A DNA stretch of 64,000 nucleotides from an uncultured Alphaproteobacteria bacterium (GCA_910577205.1 CAJTMA010000007.1:1-64000), one strand, 5' to 3'; counted from the first letter of the stretch, positions 17,353-26,079 are shown. The notes: generated from the sequence alone by a model not told the origin. Made by a program: numbers and translations.

Positions 17353-18300
17353 ATGTTTCAGGAATTTCCGGAAGACAATAAGGGCGATGATTTTTTGAAT
17401 GAATTTCGCCAGAAAATTGCCGATCAATCCTCAGCTAATCTTGAAGAAAGACGCAACGAATTGAAACGCTCAAAAAGCGTGTTTATCGGCGCTGTTTCCG
17501 GCGTGGCATTGGCCGGCGTTGTCGGCTGGTTTATTTTGGCGCCGCAATATGCCGATAATGGCAATGTCGAAATTCCGGTTATCCGCAGACCGCAGACGGC
17601 CGTTAAAGTTCAGCCGAGCGAGCCCGGAGGAATGGAGATTCTGAATCAGGACAAGAGTGTTTATGACATCATTGAAAAGAAAGACAATGAACCTGTCGTA
17701 GAAAATCTGCTGCCGCCGCCCGAACAGCCGAAGCTGCCGGAAATCATTGCCAGCGCGCCATTACCGATTGAACCTGCTGTGGTAAACACTGCAGACAACC
17801 AATTGCACAGCAATGATATTGCTCCTGAAAAAACGATTGGTTCTGCGCCGGTTCAAGCCGTCAGAGAAAACGTGCCGGCTGCCATTTCTCAACAGACTGG
17901 GGATGCTCCTGAAGCCAAAGTTGTCGGCTTAAAAGAAGTTGTTCAGCAGGAAAATGCCAAAGCGGCAAATAACGTTGTTACCGTTCCGGCAAAAGCTCCG
18001 GAAATCGTTCAGGCTGAACCTAAAAAAGCGGAAGCTCCGAAGAAAGCAGTCACCGGAATGTGGCAGATTCAGCTGATGTCTTCTCCGAATAAACAAGCTG
18101 TCGAGAAAGCATGGGTTTCTTTGACAAAGAAATATAAAATGCTGGCTAACCAGCCTCATGAAATTGAAGCCGCGGACTTAGATTTTGACAAGACATTTTA
18201 TCGTTTGAAAGCTGGCGCTTTCGCTGACCGCAGCGGTGCTGATGAATTATGCAAAGACATCAAAGCTCTCGGCGGAACTTGTATCGTAAAGAAAAAATAA
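17353..18300 (+). CDS. SPOR-domain membrane protein
   Basis: 315 residues. A cytoplasmic N-terminal 48 residues precede one membrane span (about 49-66, GAVSGVALAGVVGWFIL), then a long Pro/Ala/Glu-rich periplasmic linker, then a C-terminal SPOR domain (about 233-313, WQIQLMSSPNKQAVEKAW ... YRLKAGAFADRSGADELC). SPOR domains bind denuded peptidoglycan at the division septum. Its place between dgt and nagZ is conserved in Alphaproteobacteria. An AGGAGA site precedes ATG; the next gene begins one base after its stop. Confidence 0.9.
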   Translation: MFQEFPEDNKGDDFLNEFRQKIADQSSANLEERRNELKRSKSVFIGAVSGVALAGVVGWFILAPQYADNGNVEIPVIRRPQTAVKVQPSEPGGMEILNQDKSVYDIIEKKDNEPVVENLLPPPEQPKLPEIIASAPLPIEPAVVNTADNQLHSNDIAPEKTIGSAPVQAVRENVPAAISQQTGDAPEAKVVGLKEVVQQENAKAANNVVTVPAKAPEIVQAEPKKAEAPKKAVTGMWQIQLMSSPNKQAVEKAWVSLTKKYKMLANQPHEIEAADLDFDKTFYRLKAGAFADRSGADELCKDIKALGGTCIVKKK

Positions 18301-18301
18301 G

Positions 18302-18958
18302 ATGTGGAACGACCTGGTTTTTAAATTCATTCCCCTGATGGCAGCGATAATTCTGCATGAAGTTGCCCATGGTTATGCGGCATTATGGATGGGGGATGAC
18401 ACGGCTCAGAAACAAGGGCGTTTGTCATTTAACCCGCTTAAGCATATTGACCCGTTCGGAACAATCTTGCTGCCATTAATGTTATGGATAGCCCATGCCG
18501 GAATTATTCTCGGCTGGGCTAAGCCTGTTCCTGTCGATTTCAGCAATCTGAAACATCCCCGCAAAGGGATGTTTTGGGTGTCTGCCGCAGGGATTATCAT
18601 GAACATCTGGCTGGCAATCATTTCAGCCTTGCTTATGCTGTTGATTCCATTTGTTCACAGCCCGTATATGCAAATGGTTTTGAATTTATTCTTCCTGAAC
18701 ATGATTGTTTATAACATTGTCATCGCCTTATTTAACGCTTTGCCCATTCCGCCGCTGGACGGTTCTAAGATTTTCTTTGGCTGGATTAACAAACCTTGGG
18801 CGGTCAAATATATCAATTCAGGTAAAACCGGACTGGCAATCATTGTTTTTCTGGTTTTCATTCTGCCGGAAATCGGACGGGCATTTGGCTGGAACTGGAA
18901 TCTATTCCGCCATTATATTATTGGCTCTACCCGTTTTTTAACTTCCCTTTTGGTATAG
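18302..18958 (+). CDS. M50 site-2-type membrane protease
   Basis: 218 residues with about five to six membrane spans. The zinc motif HEVAH (residues 19-23) and the second motif NALPIPPLDGSKI (about 148-160) are those of the compact site-2 protease family (YwhC/Rip3-like) without PDZ domain. It cuts substrates inside the membrane; the substrate is unknown. One base after the SPOR gene and nine before nagZ, so in the same operon, suggesting a link to the cell envelope. Confidence 0.9.
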   Translation: MWNDLVFKFIPLMAAIILHEVAHGYAALWMGDDTAQKQGRLSFNPLKHIDPFGTILLPLMLWIAHAGIILGWAKPVPVDFSNLKHPRKGMFWVSAAGIIMNIWLAIISALLMLLIPFVHSPYMQMVLNLFFLNMIVYNIVIALFNALPIPPLDGSKIFFGWINKPWAVKYINSGKTGLAIIVFLVFILPEIGRAFGWNWNLFRHYIIGSTRFLTSLLV

Positions 18959-18967
18959 GATGCAGAT

Positions 18968-20038
18968 ATGGAACAGCCGATTTTAGCAGCAATGCTTTCT
19001 CTTTCATCCACACGTCTGGGGGATGATGAAAAGCGGCTTTTAGCAAAATACAATCCTCTGGGCATCAGTTTATTCGGAAGAAATATTGAAAATCTGCCGC
19101 AAGTTAAGGCTCTGGTTAAAGAGATAAAGGAAACCATCGGCAGAGATGACATCCTCATTGCCGTTGATCAAGAAGGCGGGCGAGTTTGCAGGCTGCAGGG
19201 CGATGGTTTTTATCCGCTGGCCTCAATGCAGCAATTAGGCAAAATTGCCGCAGAAAAGTCAATGGAACTTGCCACAGTAACGGCAGCGCAGCACGTTGCC
19301 TTAACTTGCTGTGATTTGAAAAAATCCGGAATTAATTTTAATTATGCTCCGGTATTGGACAAGGCTTATCCCGATACAACTCCTGCCCTGCGCAGCCGCT
19401 GTCTGGGCGAAGATGAAAAACTGATTGCAAAGCTTGGCAGAGCTATGCTGCAGGAATATGCCGTTAACCACATTTGCCCTTGCATCAAACATCTGCCCGG
19501 CCATGGGCGGGCTGTCGTTGACCCGCATTTGCATTTGCCGGTTATTCATGCGTCGCTGAAAGAATTAGAAAAAGATTTTTATCCTTTCCAACAGTTAAGC
19601 GATGCGCCGGCAGGTATGACGGCTCACGTTGTTATTGAAGCCGTAGACAATTTGCCGGCAACGCAATCGCCAAAAGTTATTAATGAAATTATTCGCGGCG
19701 CAATCGGATTTGACGGGTTGTTGATTTCTGATGCAATTGACATGAAGGCACTGACAGGAACAAGCGCAGAAAAAGCCGCCGCTTCACTGGCTGCCGGCTG
19801 TGATGCCGTTTGCTACTGCTCGGGAAATATTAGTGAGATGGAAAGCGTTTGCCGAGCTTGCACAAATTTAGCGGATAAATCATTAATTCGGTTTGCCAAA
19901 GTGAAAAATATCATACAAAGTGAAGTTAACATAAATGCGTTAGCTGATGAGTATTACCGGACTGTCGGCACGATTGAAACTTATGACAGCCAGTATGATG
20001 CCACAGAAGTATTACACCAAATGCAACAAAAAAATTAA
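18968..20038 (+). CDS. nagZ: Beta-N-acetylglucosaminidase (GH3) NagZ
   Basis: 356 residues. GH3 motifs: AVDQEGGRVCRLQG (substrate-binding Asp/Arg), KHLPGHGRAVVDPHLHLP (the Lys-His and Asp-His of the NagZ catalytic loop; the usual DSH is DPH here), and the nucleophile region GLLISDAIDMKAL (Asp in SDAIDM). NagZ removes GlcNAc from cytoplasmic anhydro-muropeptides during peptidoglycan recycling. It lies between the M50 protease and tatA; the scpA/scpB genes often found here in related bacteria are absent. Confidence 0.93.
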   Translation: MEQPILAAMLSLSSTRLGDDEKRLLAKYNPLGISLFGRNIENLPQVKALVKEIKETIGRDDILIAVDQEGGRVCRLQGDGFYPLASMQQLGKIAAEKSMELATVTAAQHVALTCCDLKKSGINFNYAPVLDKAYPDTTPALRSRCLGEDEKLIAKLGRAMLQEYAVNHICPCIKHLPGHGRAVVDPHLHLPVIHASLKELEKDFYPFQQLSDAPAGMTAHVVIEAVDNLPATQSPKVINEIIRGAIGFDGLLISDAIDMKALTGTSAEKAAASLAAGCDAVCYCSGNISEMESVCRACTNLADKSLIRFAKVKNIIQSEVNINALADEYYRTVGTIETYDSQYDATEVLHQMQQKN

Positions 20039-20052
20039 ATAAGGAGAAAGAG

Positions 20053-20289
20053 ATGTTTTCAGGTTTTTGGGGCTGGTTTTTAGTTGTTGTTATTGTTGCC
20101 GTCATCTTTGGGGCGGGCAAGCTTCCTGACTTGCAAAAAGAAGCAGAAGAAAAACTAAAATTAGGTTTGGCCGCTTTGGAAAAAGGCAAAGAAGAATTAA
20201 ATAAAAAACTTGCCGAGAAAGCTCAAAAAGCCAAAAATAATTCTAAAAATGACTCCCCTAAGAATGATAAAACGACTGATGGCGAATAA
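20053..20289 (+). CDS. tatA: Twin-arginine translocase TatA-like subunit
   Basis: 78 residues: a single N-terminal membrane helix, the hinge FGAGKLPDL (the TatA FGxxKLP motif) and a long charged amphipathic helix (KEAEEKLKLGLAALEKGK), then a polar tail. TatA oligomers form the translocation pathway for folded Tat substrates. AAGGAG stands before ATG. tatB and tatC do not follow; a terminator does, so they must lie elsewhere. The amphipathic helix lacks the usual G-x-F..FK ending, a mild divergence. Confidence 0.85.
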   Translation: MFSGFWGWFLVVVIVAVIFGAGKLPDLQKEAEEKLKLGLAALEKGKEELNKKLAEKAQKAKNNSKNDSPKNDKTTDGE

Positions 20290-20310
20290 GAAATCCGCAT
20301 TAAAAAATTC

Positions 20311-20343
20311 AAGCTGTAACTTAATTGGTTACAGCTTTTTTTT
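20311..20343 (+). terminator. Terminator of the SPOR-M50-nagZ-tatA operon
   Basis: AAGCTGTAAC (20311-20320) pairs with GTTACAGCTT around a short loop, followed by an unbroken run of T to 20343. Confidence 0.92.
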
Positions 20344-20427
20344 ATTATCTGCCACAAAAAACAAAAAAAGATGGATTTTCAACTATATTTATGCTAGCAT
20401 AACAGTATAAACCATTGGAGAAGAGCA

Positions 20428-20865
20428 ATGAGTGTATCGGCAACCAGTAAAGTGTCCAGCTCTTCCTCCCCGCTGAAACGCACAGAACGTCGTTATGGCA
20501 CAGGGGCTGAAGGGAATCCTTTTGTGGAAAACATTGACACCACAAATAATGTTTTGGTTCGGGATGAATCCGGCGAAGACAGACAACAAAAATCAGCTTA
20601 TGACAATCAGGAAAAAGAAACCAAACGGGACAGCATTTCCGCTTCTCCGGCTTTTGTGTCTTCTGCGGCTATAGAAGCTCTCAGCGCCAGCGGCGTTTAT
20701 GAAATTTCTGACGAAGCAGTTGATTCTGCCCACCATAAAGTCAATGTATATGATAACAACAAAGCAATTATCGGGGATGACAACGATAATGCCGCAGATA
20801 ACCCCTATCTAAAACACTTATACGAAAAAAACAAAATTTTAGAAGAAGTCGACGAGTTTGTTTGA
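20428..20865 (+). CDS. Hypothetical soluble polar protein
   Basis: 145 residues with no signal peptide or membrane span. The N-terminus is Ser-rich (SVSATSKVSSSSSPLKR), the middle is Lys/Glu/Asp-rich and probably disordered, and a short helical patch (PAFVSSAAIEALSASGVYE) lies near 70-90. The composition resembles export-signal or adaptor proteins of flagellar systems, but nothing specific is recognised. It is a single-gene unit after the tatA terminator, with GGAGAAG about seven bases before ATG. Confidence 0.6.
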   Translation: MSVSATSKVSSSSSPLKRTERRYGTGAEGNPFVENIDTTNNVLVRDESGEDRQQKSAYDNQEKETKRDSISASPAFVSSAAIEALSASGVYEISDEAVDSAHHKVNVYDNNKAIIGDDNDNAADNPYLKHLYEKNKILEEVDEFV

Positions 20866-20924
20866 ATGTTTTGCACTAGACGTCATTGCCCTAAAACCAG
20901 CGCAAAGCTCATTTAAAATACAGC

Positions 20925-21911
20925 TTTTATCACCTAATTATCTATCTCCTTTAGACCAACAAAAAATCGCCCCTCATTAATGATTGACAGATTACTTTCG
21001 ATGTGCTATTCTACATTCAGGCTTTGATTCAGTTATATTTGTGAGGTGTATTATGAAAATAATCAGCAAATCTTTGTTATGGTCTTCGGCATTCTCCTTA
21101 GTTCTGCCGCAGACTGCTTTCGCTTCCTTATCTTCGGCGTATGCCTCCCTCGTAGACACAAGCCAAAACCAAGCCTTTGAATCAAGGCCTGCACAATTTC
21201 TTAAATTAGCGGCGGTGCATTTTATCACCAATGACGGCGGTTTGAACTTTGGCGGAAGCAATCCCGGCGGACAAGAGTTTAATCCCGGTGACTTATGCAA
21301 ATCACGGGGCTATTTGCATAAAGGCTGTCCTGCCGGATATATTCCCGGTGAAGCCTGTACCGAAGACAGCTCCTTTGTTAAAGAATGCATTGACCCGGAC
21401 ACCTGGTGTCGCGGCAATGGATATAATGTAACGTCTTGTACCTTGCCTAAATATTTGTCCGGCAAATGTCCGCACAGCTCAACCTTATATAAATCCTGTG
21501 AAACAGATAATGCCCGGGCTTGCCGAGATGCCGGATATGCCTCCAGTTGTGAGGTCGGCAAAATCGGGGACAGAGCTTGCCCTTATGACAGTAAATACAA
21601 GACTTGCGTGTGTAATCCCTGCGCGGGGTTTGCCTATACCTCAGCACAAGCTTCGGCGCAGGGTTACGTCCCGGGTGAAGTCTGTAACTCCTGCGGCACA
21701 ATGAAATACAAACGCAGCGAAGCGCCTTGCGATGGCTTCAAGACTTGCGACTGCGGCGGGGCGACCGGCGCTAAAACTTGCTGGAGCGGCACGGTCAAAA
21801 AGTTTGACACCTGCAAGGAGTGCTGCGACACGTCGAAATATAAATATGATTCTTCAAACTGCACCGGAGGCAATCAGCTGGCAGGTAATTCCTGCGGCGG
21901 GAAATATGACA
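20925..21911. repeat. Long inverted repeat, copy A (pairs with 59470-60456)
   Basis: About 987 bases covering 128 bases of upstream DNA, the promoter, the signal peptide and the Cys-rich part of the gene at 21053. The same stretch occurs reverse-complemented at 59470-60456 with only scattered substitutions: seven amino-acid differences in about 286 residues. Similarity drops abruptly at codon ~286 and, on the other side, at TTTTATCACC. Confidence 0.9.
20984..21012 (+). promoter_or_regulatory. Sigma-70-type promoter of Cys-rich gene A
   Basis: TTGACA (20984-20989), a 17-base spacer and TATTCT (21007-21012), 40 bases before the ATG at 21053. The TTG of the -35 box is in frame with the gene and can be mistaken for a start codon. 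Confidence 0.85.
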
Positions 21912-22528
21912 CCTGTAAAGCTCCGTTACAGTATTTGTATTCCGATAAGACATTAAGCTCGGAAGTTATTCCCAGTAAAAGCATTATTGGTATTGCCGTT
22001 GATCCCGAAAACAGGCTGGCGGTCGCCATTGATTACATCAAAGGCAAAGAATGGGGCGGTTACAAAACAGATATTCCAACTTTGGAAAATACGCCCAAAG
22101 CCGGGGCTGGTGTTTATGTCAGAGAAGAACGGAAAACTTATGGTATCAGAGATGGTAAGGCCAATACCGCTAAAATACTAGCTTACGGACGAACCAGCGG
22201 TACACCATATCCTATGGCTGAGGCTGCGAATAATTATCAGCCCAGCGCTTGTTCTGCAAGCAGCTGGTGCGGCAAGGGGAATTGGTATTTACCGTCAAAC
22301 TGGCAGGTATTCCCTTATTTTGACAACCGAGAAACCATTCTTAATATGTTGGAAGCAATTGGTAAGTTACCGAATGACTGGTGGTATACAAAAGATGATT
22401 TTTATATTCAAACCTCTAATGAAATTAACGCCAGTGAAGCCGGATTTATTTACATCAATATCGGGCTAATGGCCCATGGCGCTAAAAACAATGACCAAGC
22501 GCTAGGATTAATATATATAACTTATTAA
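21053..22528 (+). CDS. Large Cys-rich secreted protein A with DUF1566-like tail
   Basis: 491 residues from the ATG preceded by GAGGTG. The signal peptide ends at TAFA (residue 24). Residues 82-288 are a stalk of cysteine-rich modules (SCEVGK..DRACPYDSKYKTC type) with about 30 cysteines. The last ~205 residues form a separate domain with TAKILAYGRTSG and GNWYLPS, resembling the DUF1566/Lcl C-terminal fold, a C-type-lectin-like unit seen at the tips of adhesins. The first ~286 residues are nearly identical to those of the gene at 58778-60328 while the tails are much diverged. Single-gene transcript with its own promoter and terminator. Probably surface-exposed; the ligand is unknown. Confidence 0.8.
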   Translation: MKIISKSLLWSSAFSLVLPQTAFASLSSAYASLVDTSQNQAFESRPAQFLKLAAVHFITNDGGLNFGGSNPGGQEFNPGDLCKSRGYLHKGCPAGYIPGEACTEDSSFVKECIDPDTWCRGNGYNVTSCTLPKYLSGKCPHSSTLYKSCETDNARACRDAGYASSCEVGKIGDRACPYDSKYKTCVCNPCAGFAYTSAQASAQGYVPGEVCNSCGTMKYKRSEAPCDGFKTCDCGGATGAKTCWSGTVKKFDTCKECCDTSKYKYDSSNCTGGNQLAGNSCGGKYDTCKAPLQYLYSDKTLSSEVIPSKSIIGIAVDPENRLAVAIDYIKGKEWGGYKTDIPTLENTPKAGAGVYVREERKTYGIRDGKANTAKILAYGRTSGTPYPMAEAANNYQPSACSASSWCGKGNWYLPSNWQVFPYFDNRETILNMLEAIGKLPNDWWYTKDDFYIQTSNEINASEAGFIYINIGLMAHGAKNNDQALGLIYITY

Positions 22529-22538
22529 TTGCCATATT

Positions 22539-22572
22539 AAAACTCCGGGAAAATTCCCGGAGTTTTGTTTTT
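22539..22572 (+). terminator. Terminator between gene A and the MobA-like gene
   Basis: AAAACTCCGGGA (22539-22550) and TCCCGGAGTTTT (22555-22566) form a 12-bp stem around AAAT, followed by GTTTTTT on the plus strand. It also fits the end of the convergent gene at 22572. Confidence 0.9.
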
Positions 22573-24215
22573 TATTTGCCCAATCGTTCCAAGTCATAAG
22601 GATAGTTGACATCAAGCAAAATATTCTCATCACCTTTCACTAGTTTTGTATAATCTGAATGCTCCATAAACACCGGACGCAAATCAGCATTTTCCGGAAC
22701 TAAATCCGCCACATCATAAAGTGATTTGCTCCAAATAGCCGGGTTGGATTTAATCCCTTTGACAGCTGCGGTTACCAGCTGTTTTTCTGCTTTTTTATCA
22801 AAAGTCTTAATCATTTTATTGATAAGTTCCGGCGTTATGTTCGGCATATCTGCCGGCAACAGCAAGACACCATCGCAAAAACCCGGCACGGATTTGACAC
22901 CCAATGCAATGCTGGTACGAAGCCCCGAACGATAACCTGAATTATAAATAATGTTGACATCGACATCTTCCAAAGCTTCTTCTAATTCTGCGGCATGGTC
23001 GCCGGTAATAACAAAGACAGGACTGGCCTGAGAACGTACCGCGGCTCTGACTGCCCGCAGAAACAAAGGCTCTCCCTCAACATCATACAAGAGTTTATTG
23101 CGTCCGGTCCGGCGTCCCACTCCGGCAGCCAAAATCACCGCTGCAATATTAGCACTCCCCGGTTTGGTTTTAGTATTGGCACGGATTAAATCCGCATCAG
23201 CGTCACCGTTGAATTTCTGTCCCGGATTAAGCCGGATATTCTGCGGATGTTTAAAATCCGCCGGGCTGATTTTCTCATTTACCAATGCCAGTTTGATATA
23301 ATGATCGGCCAATGCGCTGTCTGTACTGTCATAATTAAATGGCAGCATAATGATTTTTTTATCGCGTTTACTGGCAATCAACAAATCTGACGCTCCGGTT
23401 TGGGGAATGGCATAAGCCGCAACTTCATCCGCCACACTGCGGACTGCCGTTGCAACAGTATCGTCCTGACAGCTGTTTCTTCGACCCGAAATGATAAAAA
23501 CAACTTGGGCATCACTTTTTAAAGCCGCTTCCAAAGCATCGGCAATTTTTTCAACTTCATGTGGCGCTTGATACTCTGCCCCAAAGCCGAGTTCCAGCAG
23601 TTGAAACTGTTTTACCAATTTGGTGACAACTGCTGTCAAATGCACTGTTTCGGCGTTATCATTATAAAATTTGGTATAAAGCAGCGCTGCTTTTTGTTGT
23701 TGAGGCTGCATGACGCTTAACAGCGGCGTATTACCTGACAGGCTGAAGATAATATTATCTGTCTGTTCCACTGAAATAACCGGAATAGTCAACTCCAGTT
23801 GCGCAATTATATCACCTTTTTTTACCGACGTATAAGGCGGTAACGTATTCAGGATAACCTCCGGCGCAAGACGATTAAATTTGGCTATCCGGTCATCCGC
23901 GGCAACAAATATGCCGTCGCTGTCAGCAACAATTGAACTTATACCGCTGTTTTCTGTCGCAAAGGCCGTATTTGCGCCGCAGAGTTTACCGCTGATAATA
24001 CCCAAGGCCGTCACATTATCCAAATCATTTTCGTCCATCTCCGCGCCGAAAATACGTTTAATCCCCGAAAGTTTGAGCTGGAGAATATCTTCATCGTCAA
24101 GTTCATGGCCTTTGGGTAACACCATTCCGTCAAGACGCACCGGCTCAGACAAACGGATGCCTTTCGCCTGATTGACATTATATTCTTGATATTTCATGTT
24201 CTGCCTTTGCTGCAT
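22572..24215 (-). CDS. Molybdopterin-binding / MobA-like nucleotidyltransferase fusion
   Basis: 547 residues (or 541 if the second ATG at 24197, with AAGG before it, is used). The N-terminal ~340 residues match the molybdopterin-binding (MoeA/MoCF-like) half of the fused family known from Alphaproteobacteria. The C-terminal ~190 residues are a MobA/MocA-like transferase with AAVILAAGVGRRTGRNKLL and LLLPADMPNITPELI. Such fusions are thought to act in molybdenum-cofactor nucleotide attachment. The motif region of the first half is diverged (ISGRRNSCQDD where relatives have a conserved GASAI..DRRD). No other cofactor genes or molybdoenzymes are nearby, so the role is uncertain. Confidence 0.8.
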   Translation of the reverse strand: MQQRQNMKYQEYNVNQAKGIRLSEPVRLDGMVLPKGHELDDEDILQLKLSGIKRIFGAEMDENDLDNVTALGIISGKLCGANTAFATENSGISSIVADSDGIFVAADDRIAKFNRLAPEVILNTLPPYTSVKKGDIIAQLELTIPVISVEQTDNIIFSLSGNTPLLSVMQPQQQKAALLYTKFYNDNAETVHLTAVVTKLVKQFQLLELGFGAEYQAPHEVEKIADALEAALKSDAQVVFIISGRRNSCQDDTVATAVRSVADEVAAYAIPQTGASDLLIASKRDKKIIMLPFNYDSTDSALADHYIKLALVNEKISPADFKHPQNIRLNPGQKFNGDADADLIRANTKTKPGSANIAAVILAAGVGRRTGRNKLLYDVEGEPLFLRAVRAAVRSQASPVFVITGDHAAELEEALEDVDVNIIYNSGYRSGLRTSIALGVKSVPGFCDGVLLLPADMPNITPELINKMIKTFDKKAEKQLVTAAVKGIKSNPAIWSKSLYDVADLVPENADLRPVFMEHSDYTKLVKGDENILLDVNYPYDLERLGK

Positions 24216-24249
24216 TTATCCTGCTTTTATATAACATAACCACAGAATG

Positions 24250-24280
24250 AAAAAAAGGAAAGTTCAAAATGAACTTTCCT
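24250..24280 (-). terminator. Terminator of the two small secreted-protein genes
   Basis: AGGAAAGTTC (24256-24265) pairs with GAACTTTCCT (24271-24280); the minus strand runs on into seven T. Confidence 0.85.
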
Positions 24281-24286
24281 CTCAAT

Positions 24287-24688
24287 TCAGGGTTTGAGCG
24301 TAAAGGCCTCCTTTACCGAACCGTTAAAGGTTACCGAAACACCTACGCCTTCCCGAGCACCCAATACAGTTACCACAATCGTATGAGTGACAAAACGTCC
24401 GGGGATAAACTCATCCGCAACATAGGTTTTCTCAAAGCGGTAAGTTTTAGGCGTATCCCGCGGAATATACTGATCTGCTACCCACGCACTGTTTTTATAA
24501 CGGTAAACTTGCAAATATGTCTCATGGGATTCTATTCGCAAATTTCCCCACTGCAGCGCTACAATTTTATTGCTGTTGTACTTTTCAGTGGTTACCGTGG
24601 TTTGTTTAGACGTGGTATAAATCTGTTGGGCGAGCATACAAGATGCTCCGGCGATGATTAACATCATCGTAACTAAAAACTTTTTCAT
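24287..24688 (-). CDS. Small secreted protein, Bacteroidetes-like signal peptide
   Basis: 133 residues with a signal peptide ending in MLAQQ near residue 21. The rest is beta-rich (repeated T/V/Y stretches, VTHTIVVTVLGAREGVGVSV) with one cysteine in the signal region. No family recognised. It follows the gene at 24709 by 20 bases and ends six bases before a terminator, so the two form one transcript. Signal peptides ending in LSAQ or LAQ are common in Bacteroidetes, raising the possibility of transfer between gut bacteria. Function unknown. Confidence 0.65.
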   Translation of the reverse strand: MKKFLVTMMLIIAGASCMLAQQIYTTSKQTTVTTEKYNSNKIVALQWGNLRIESHETYLQVYRYKNSAWVADQYIPRDTPKTYRFEKTYVADEFIPGRFVTHTIVVTVLGAREGVGVSVTFNGSVKEAFTLKP

Positions 24689-24708
24689 AATAATAAAAAT
24701 TTAAATGG

Positions 24709-25176
24709 TTATTCTAAATCATATTCTTCGGCAATGTGGTTTCCTGCCATTTTGAAGACGACAGCTTCACAGTCAGCAACGATAATGCCTACCTTGTATG
24801 AAACCGTACCGCCGGGAACTTGGGCTTTGGCCGTGTAAATCTGTTCGCTGTCATACAACTTGGAAATCAGAGCCAGACGGCTGCGACTGCCATTGTATTG
24901 GCGATAAACATCTACACGATCTTTACTGTTGACGATAACCATATCGCCGATAGTAATTTTTTTGACTTTTCGGCCGACTACCCGAACTTCTGTTGTGCCG
25001 CGGCTGTATGTTTTCACAGGGGATAATCTTTTCAAATCATTCCCGGTATTAACAACACGACGGCAAGCTTCTTCAGCTCGGTTCATCTGGCCGATAAAAC
25101 GGTCAAACTTGTCTTGAGCCGAAAGCGAGAAAATGCTGAGCATCAGTCCCGCCAAGAGAAATAATAGTTTTTTCAT
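24709..25176 (-). CDS. Small secreted protein, partner of the preceding gene
   Basis: 155 residues. The signal peptide (MKKLLFLLAGLMLSIFSLSAQ) ends in SLSAQ, a typical Bacteroidetes cleavage site. The mature part has a charged helical start (FIGQMNRAEEACRRVVNTG) and then alternating hydrophobic strands (VRVVGRKVKKITIGDMVIV), ending AGNHIAEEYDLE. It shares an SKxYxxEQIYTA-type layout with its neighbour, suggesting the two are paralogues or partners. No known domain. First gene of a two-gene unit. Confidence 0.65.
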   Translation of the reverse strand: MKKLLFLLAGLMLSIFSLSAQDKFDRFIGQMNRAEEACRRVVNTGNDLKRLSPVKTYSRGTTEVRVVGRKVKKITIGDMVIVNSKDRVDVYRQYNGSRSRLALISKLYDSEQIYTAKAQVPGGTVSYKVGIIVADCEAVVFKMAGNHIAEEYDLE

Positions 25177-25248
25177 TTTGTAAAATAATTAGTGTTTATG
25201 CATAAATTTTAGCACTAATTATCTTATTCGTCCAGTTTTTTAGATAAA

Positions 25249-26079
25249 TCAATCTGTCAAAGAAAAAGCTGGGGCTGAGTAGTCTGCTTCTGAATTGTTT
25301 TCTGCGCCAATCAACAGCGCTGCTGCTTTGTATCCGGCTTGACGCAAATGCACAGCCCCTTGCCCATCAGCCTCTAGAGAGTTGCCGATACATAGAATTT
25401 TTCCCTGCGCAGGTAATTGTTGAAGTATTTGCCGGTAAGATGCTATATGCGGCTTGCCAAATTCCATCACCTGCCCACCCAATGAACGGTAATAAGCAAG
25501 GATGCTTCGGTTTGACAACACCTCGTGATTATTAATCAGCATTTTATCCGCAAAGGACGGATTACCACAATATATGACTTTTTCCTGCTCTCTGGCTTGA
25601 TGTAAAAAATCAGCAAAAGGTTCTAAAGACGCCGCAAAGCCGAGGTTAGAAAGACCGGGAACATTAATCAGATTTTCGGGACGCAGATAAGCCAGAGGCA
25701 GCCCCGGAATATCCAGGTAAATAAATTCAGCCATTGTCATCTCCGGCATGAAGATTAATCCCGGCAAAGGGCGGCTACCAAACAAAAAATAACTAAAATA
25801 TCCCTGCTGTTGTACATGAGCCATGCAAAGACCGAAAGAGGTGTAAAACAGAAAACCTTTATCTGCCCATTTCCGCCAATGTGGATTGACAAAATGAGCG
25901 GCTGGAAGCAAAGACGAATTGTCATAAATAATAACTTGCTTCCCCTGCTCTGCCAAACCAGCCAATGCGTCCTCAGCTCCCGGATAAAACGCGCCATCGG
26001 GAGATGTCAGAACTCCAGAGCTGCCAATGATAAACGTATCATACGCAGCAAACAAATCAGACAAGTGCGTATCAGCCAA
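25249..26079 (-). CDS. HAD-fold protein lacking catalytic residues
   Basis: 276 residues, similar in layout to the alphaproteobacterial class IIA HAD hydrolases (TIGR01459 type). The catalytic motifs are altered. Motif I, normally DxxGVL with a nucleophilic Asp, reads YDTFIIGSSGVL, with Gly in the Asp position. Motif II, normally (I/V)SN, reads IIYDNSS. Motif IV, normally GDxxxTD, reads IGNSLEADGQG, with Asn for the first Asp. The Lys of motif III (FGKPH) remains. It is therefore probably a binding or regulatory pseudoenzyme. The start is TTG, preceded by GGGGGAG nine bases upstream. Confidence 0.75.
   Translation of the reverse strand: MADTHLSDLFAAYDTFIIGSSGVLTSPDGAFYPGAEDALAGLAEQGKQVIIYDNSSLLPAAHFVNPHWRKWADKGFLFYTSFGLCMAHVQQQGYFSYFLFGSRPLPGLIFMPEMTMAEFIYLDIPGLPLAYLRPENLINVPGLSNLGFAASLEPFADFLHQAREQEKVIYCGNPSFADKMLINNHEVLSNRSILAYYRSLGGQVMEFGKPHIASYRQILQQLPAQGKILCIGNSLEADGQGAVHLRQAGYKAAALLIGAENNSEADYSAPAFSLTD

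Noticed and set aside
20984..21052. TTG start extending Cys-rich protein A by 23 residues (and the same at 60397 for B)
   Set aside because: The TTG is the -35 box of a consensus promoter, so it cannot be in the transcript; the ATG with GAGGTG just before the signal peptide is the start.
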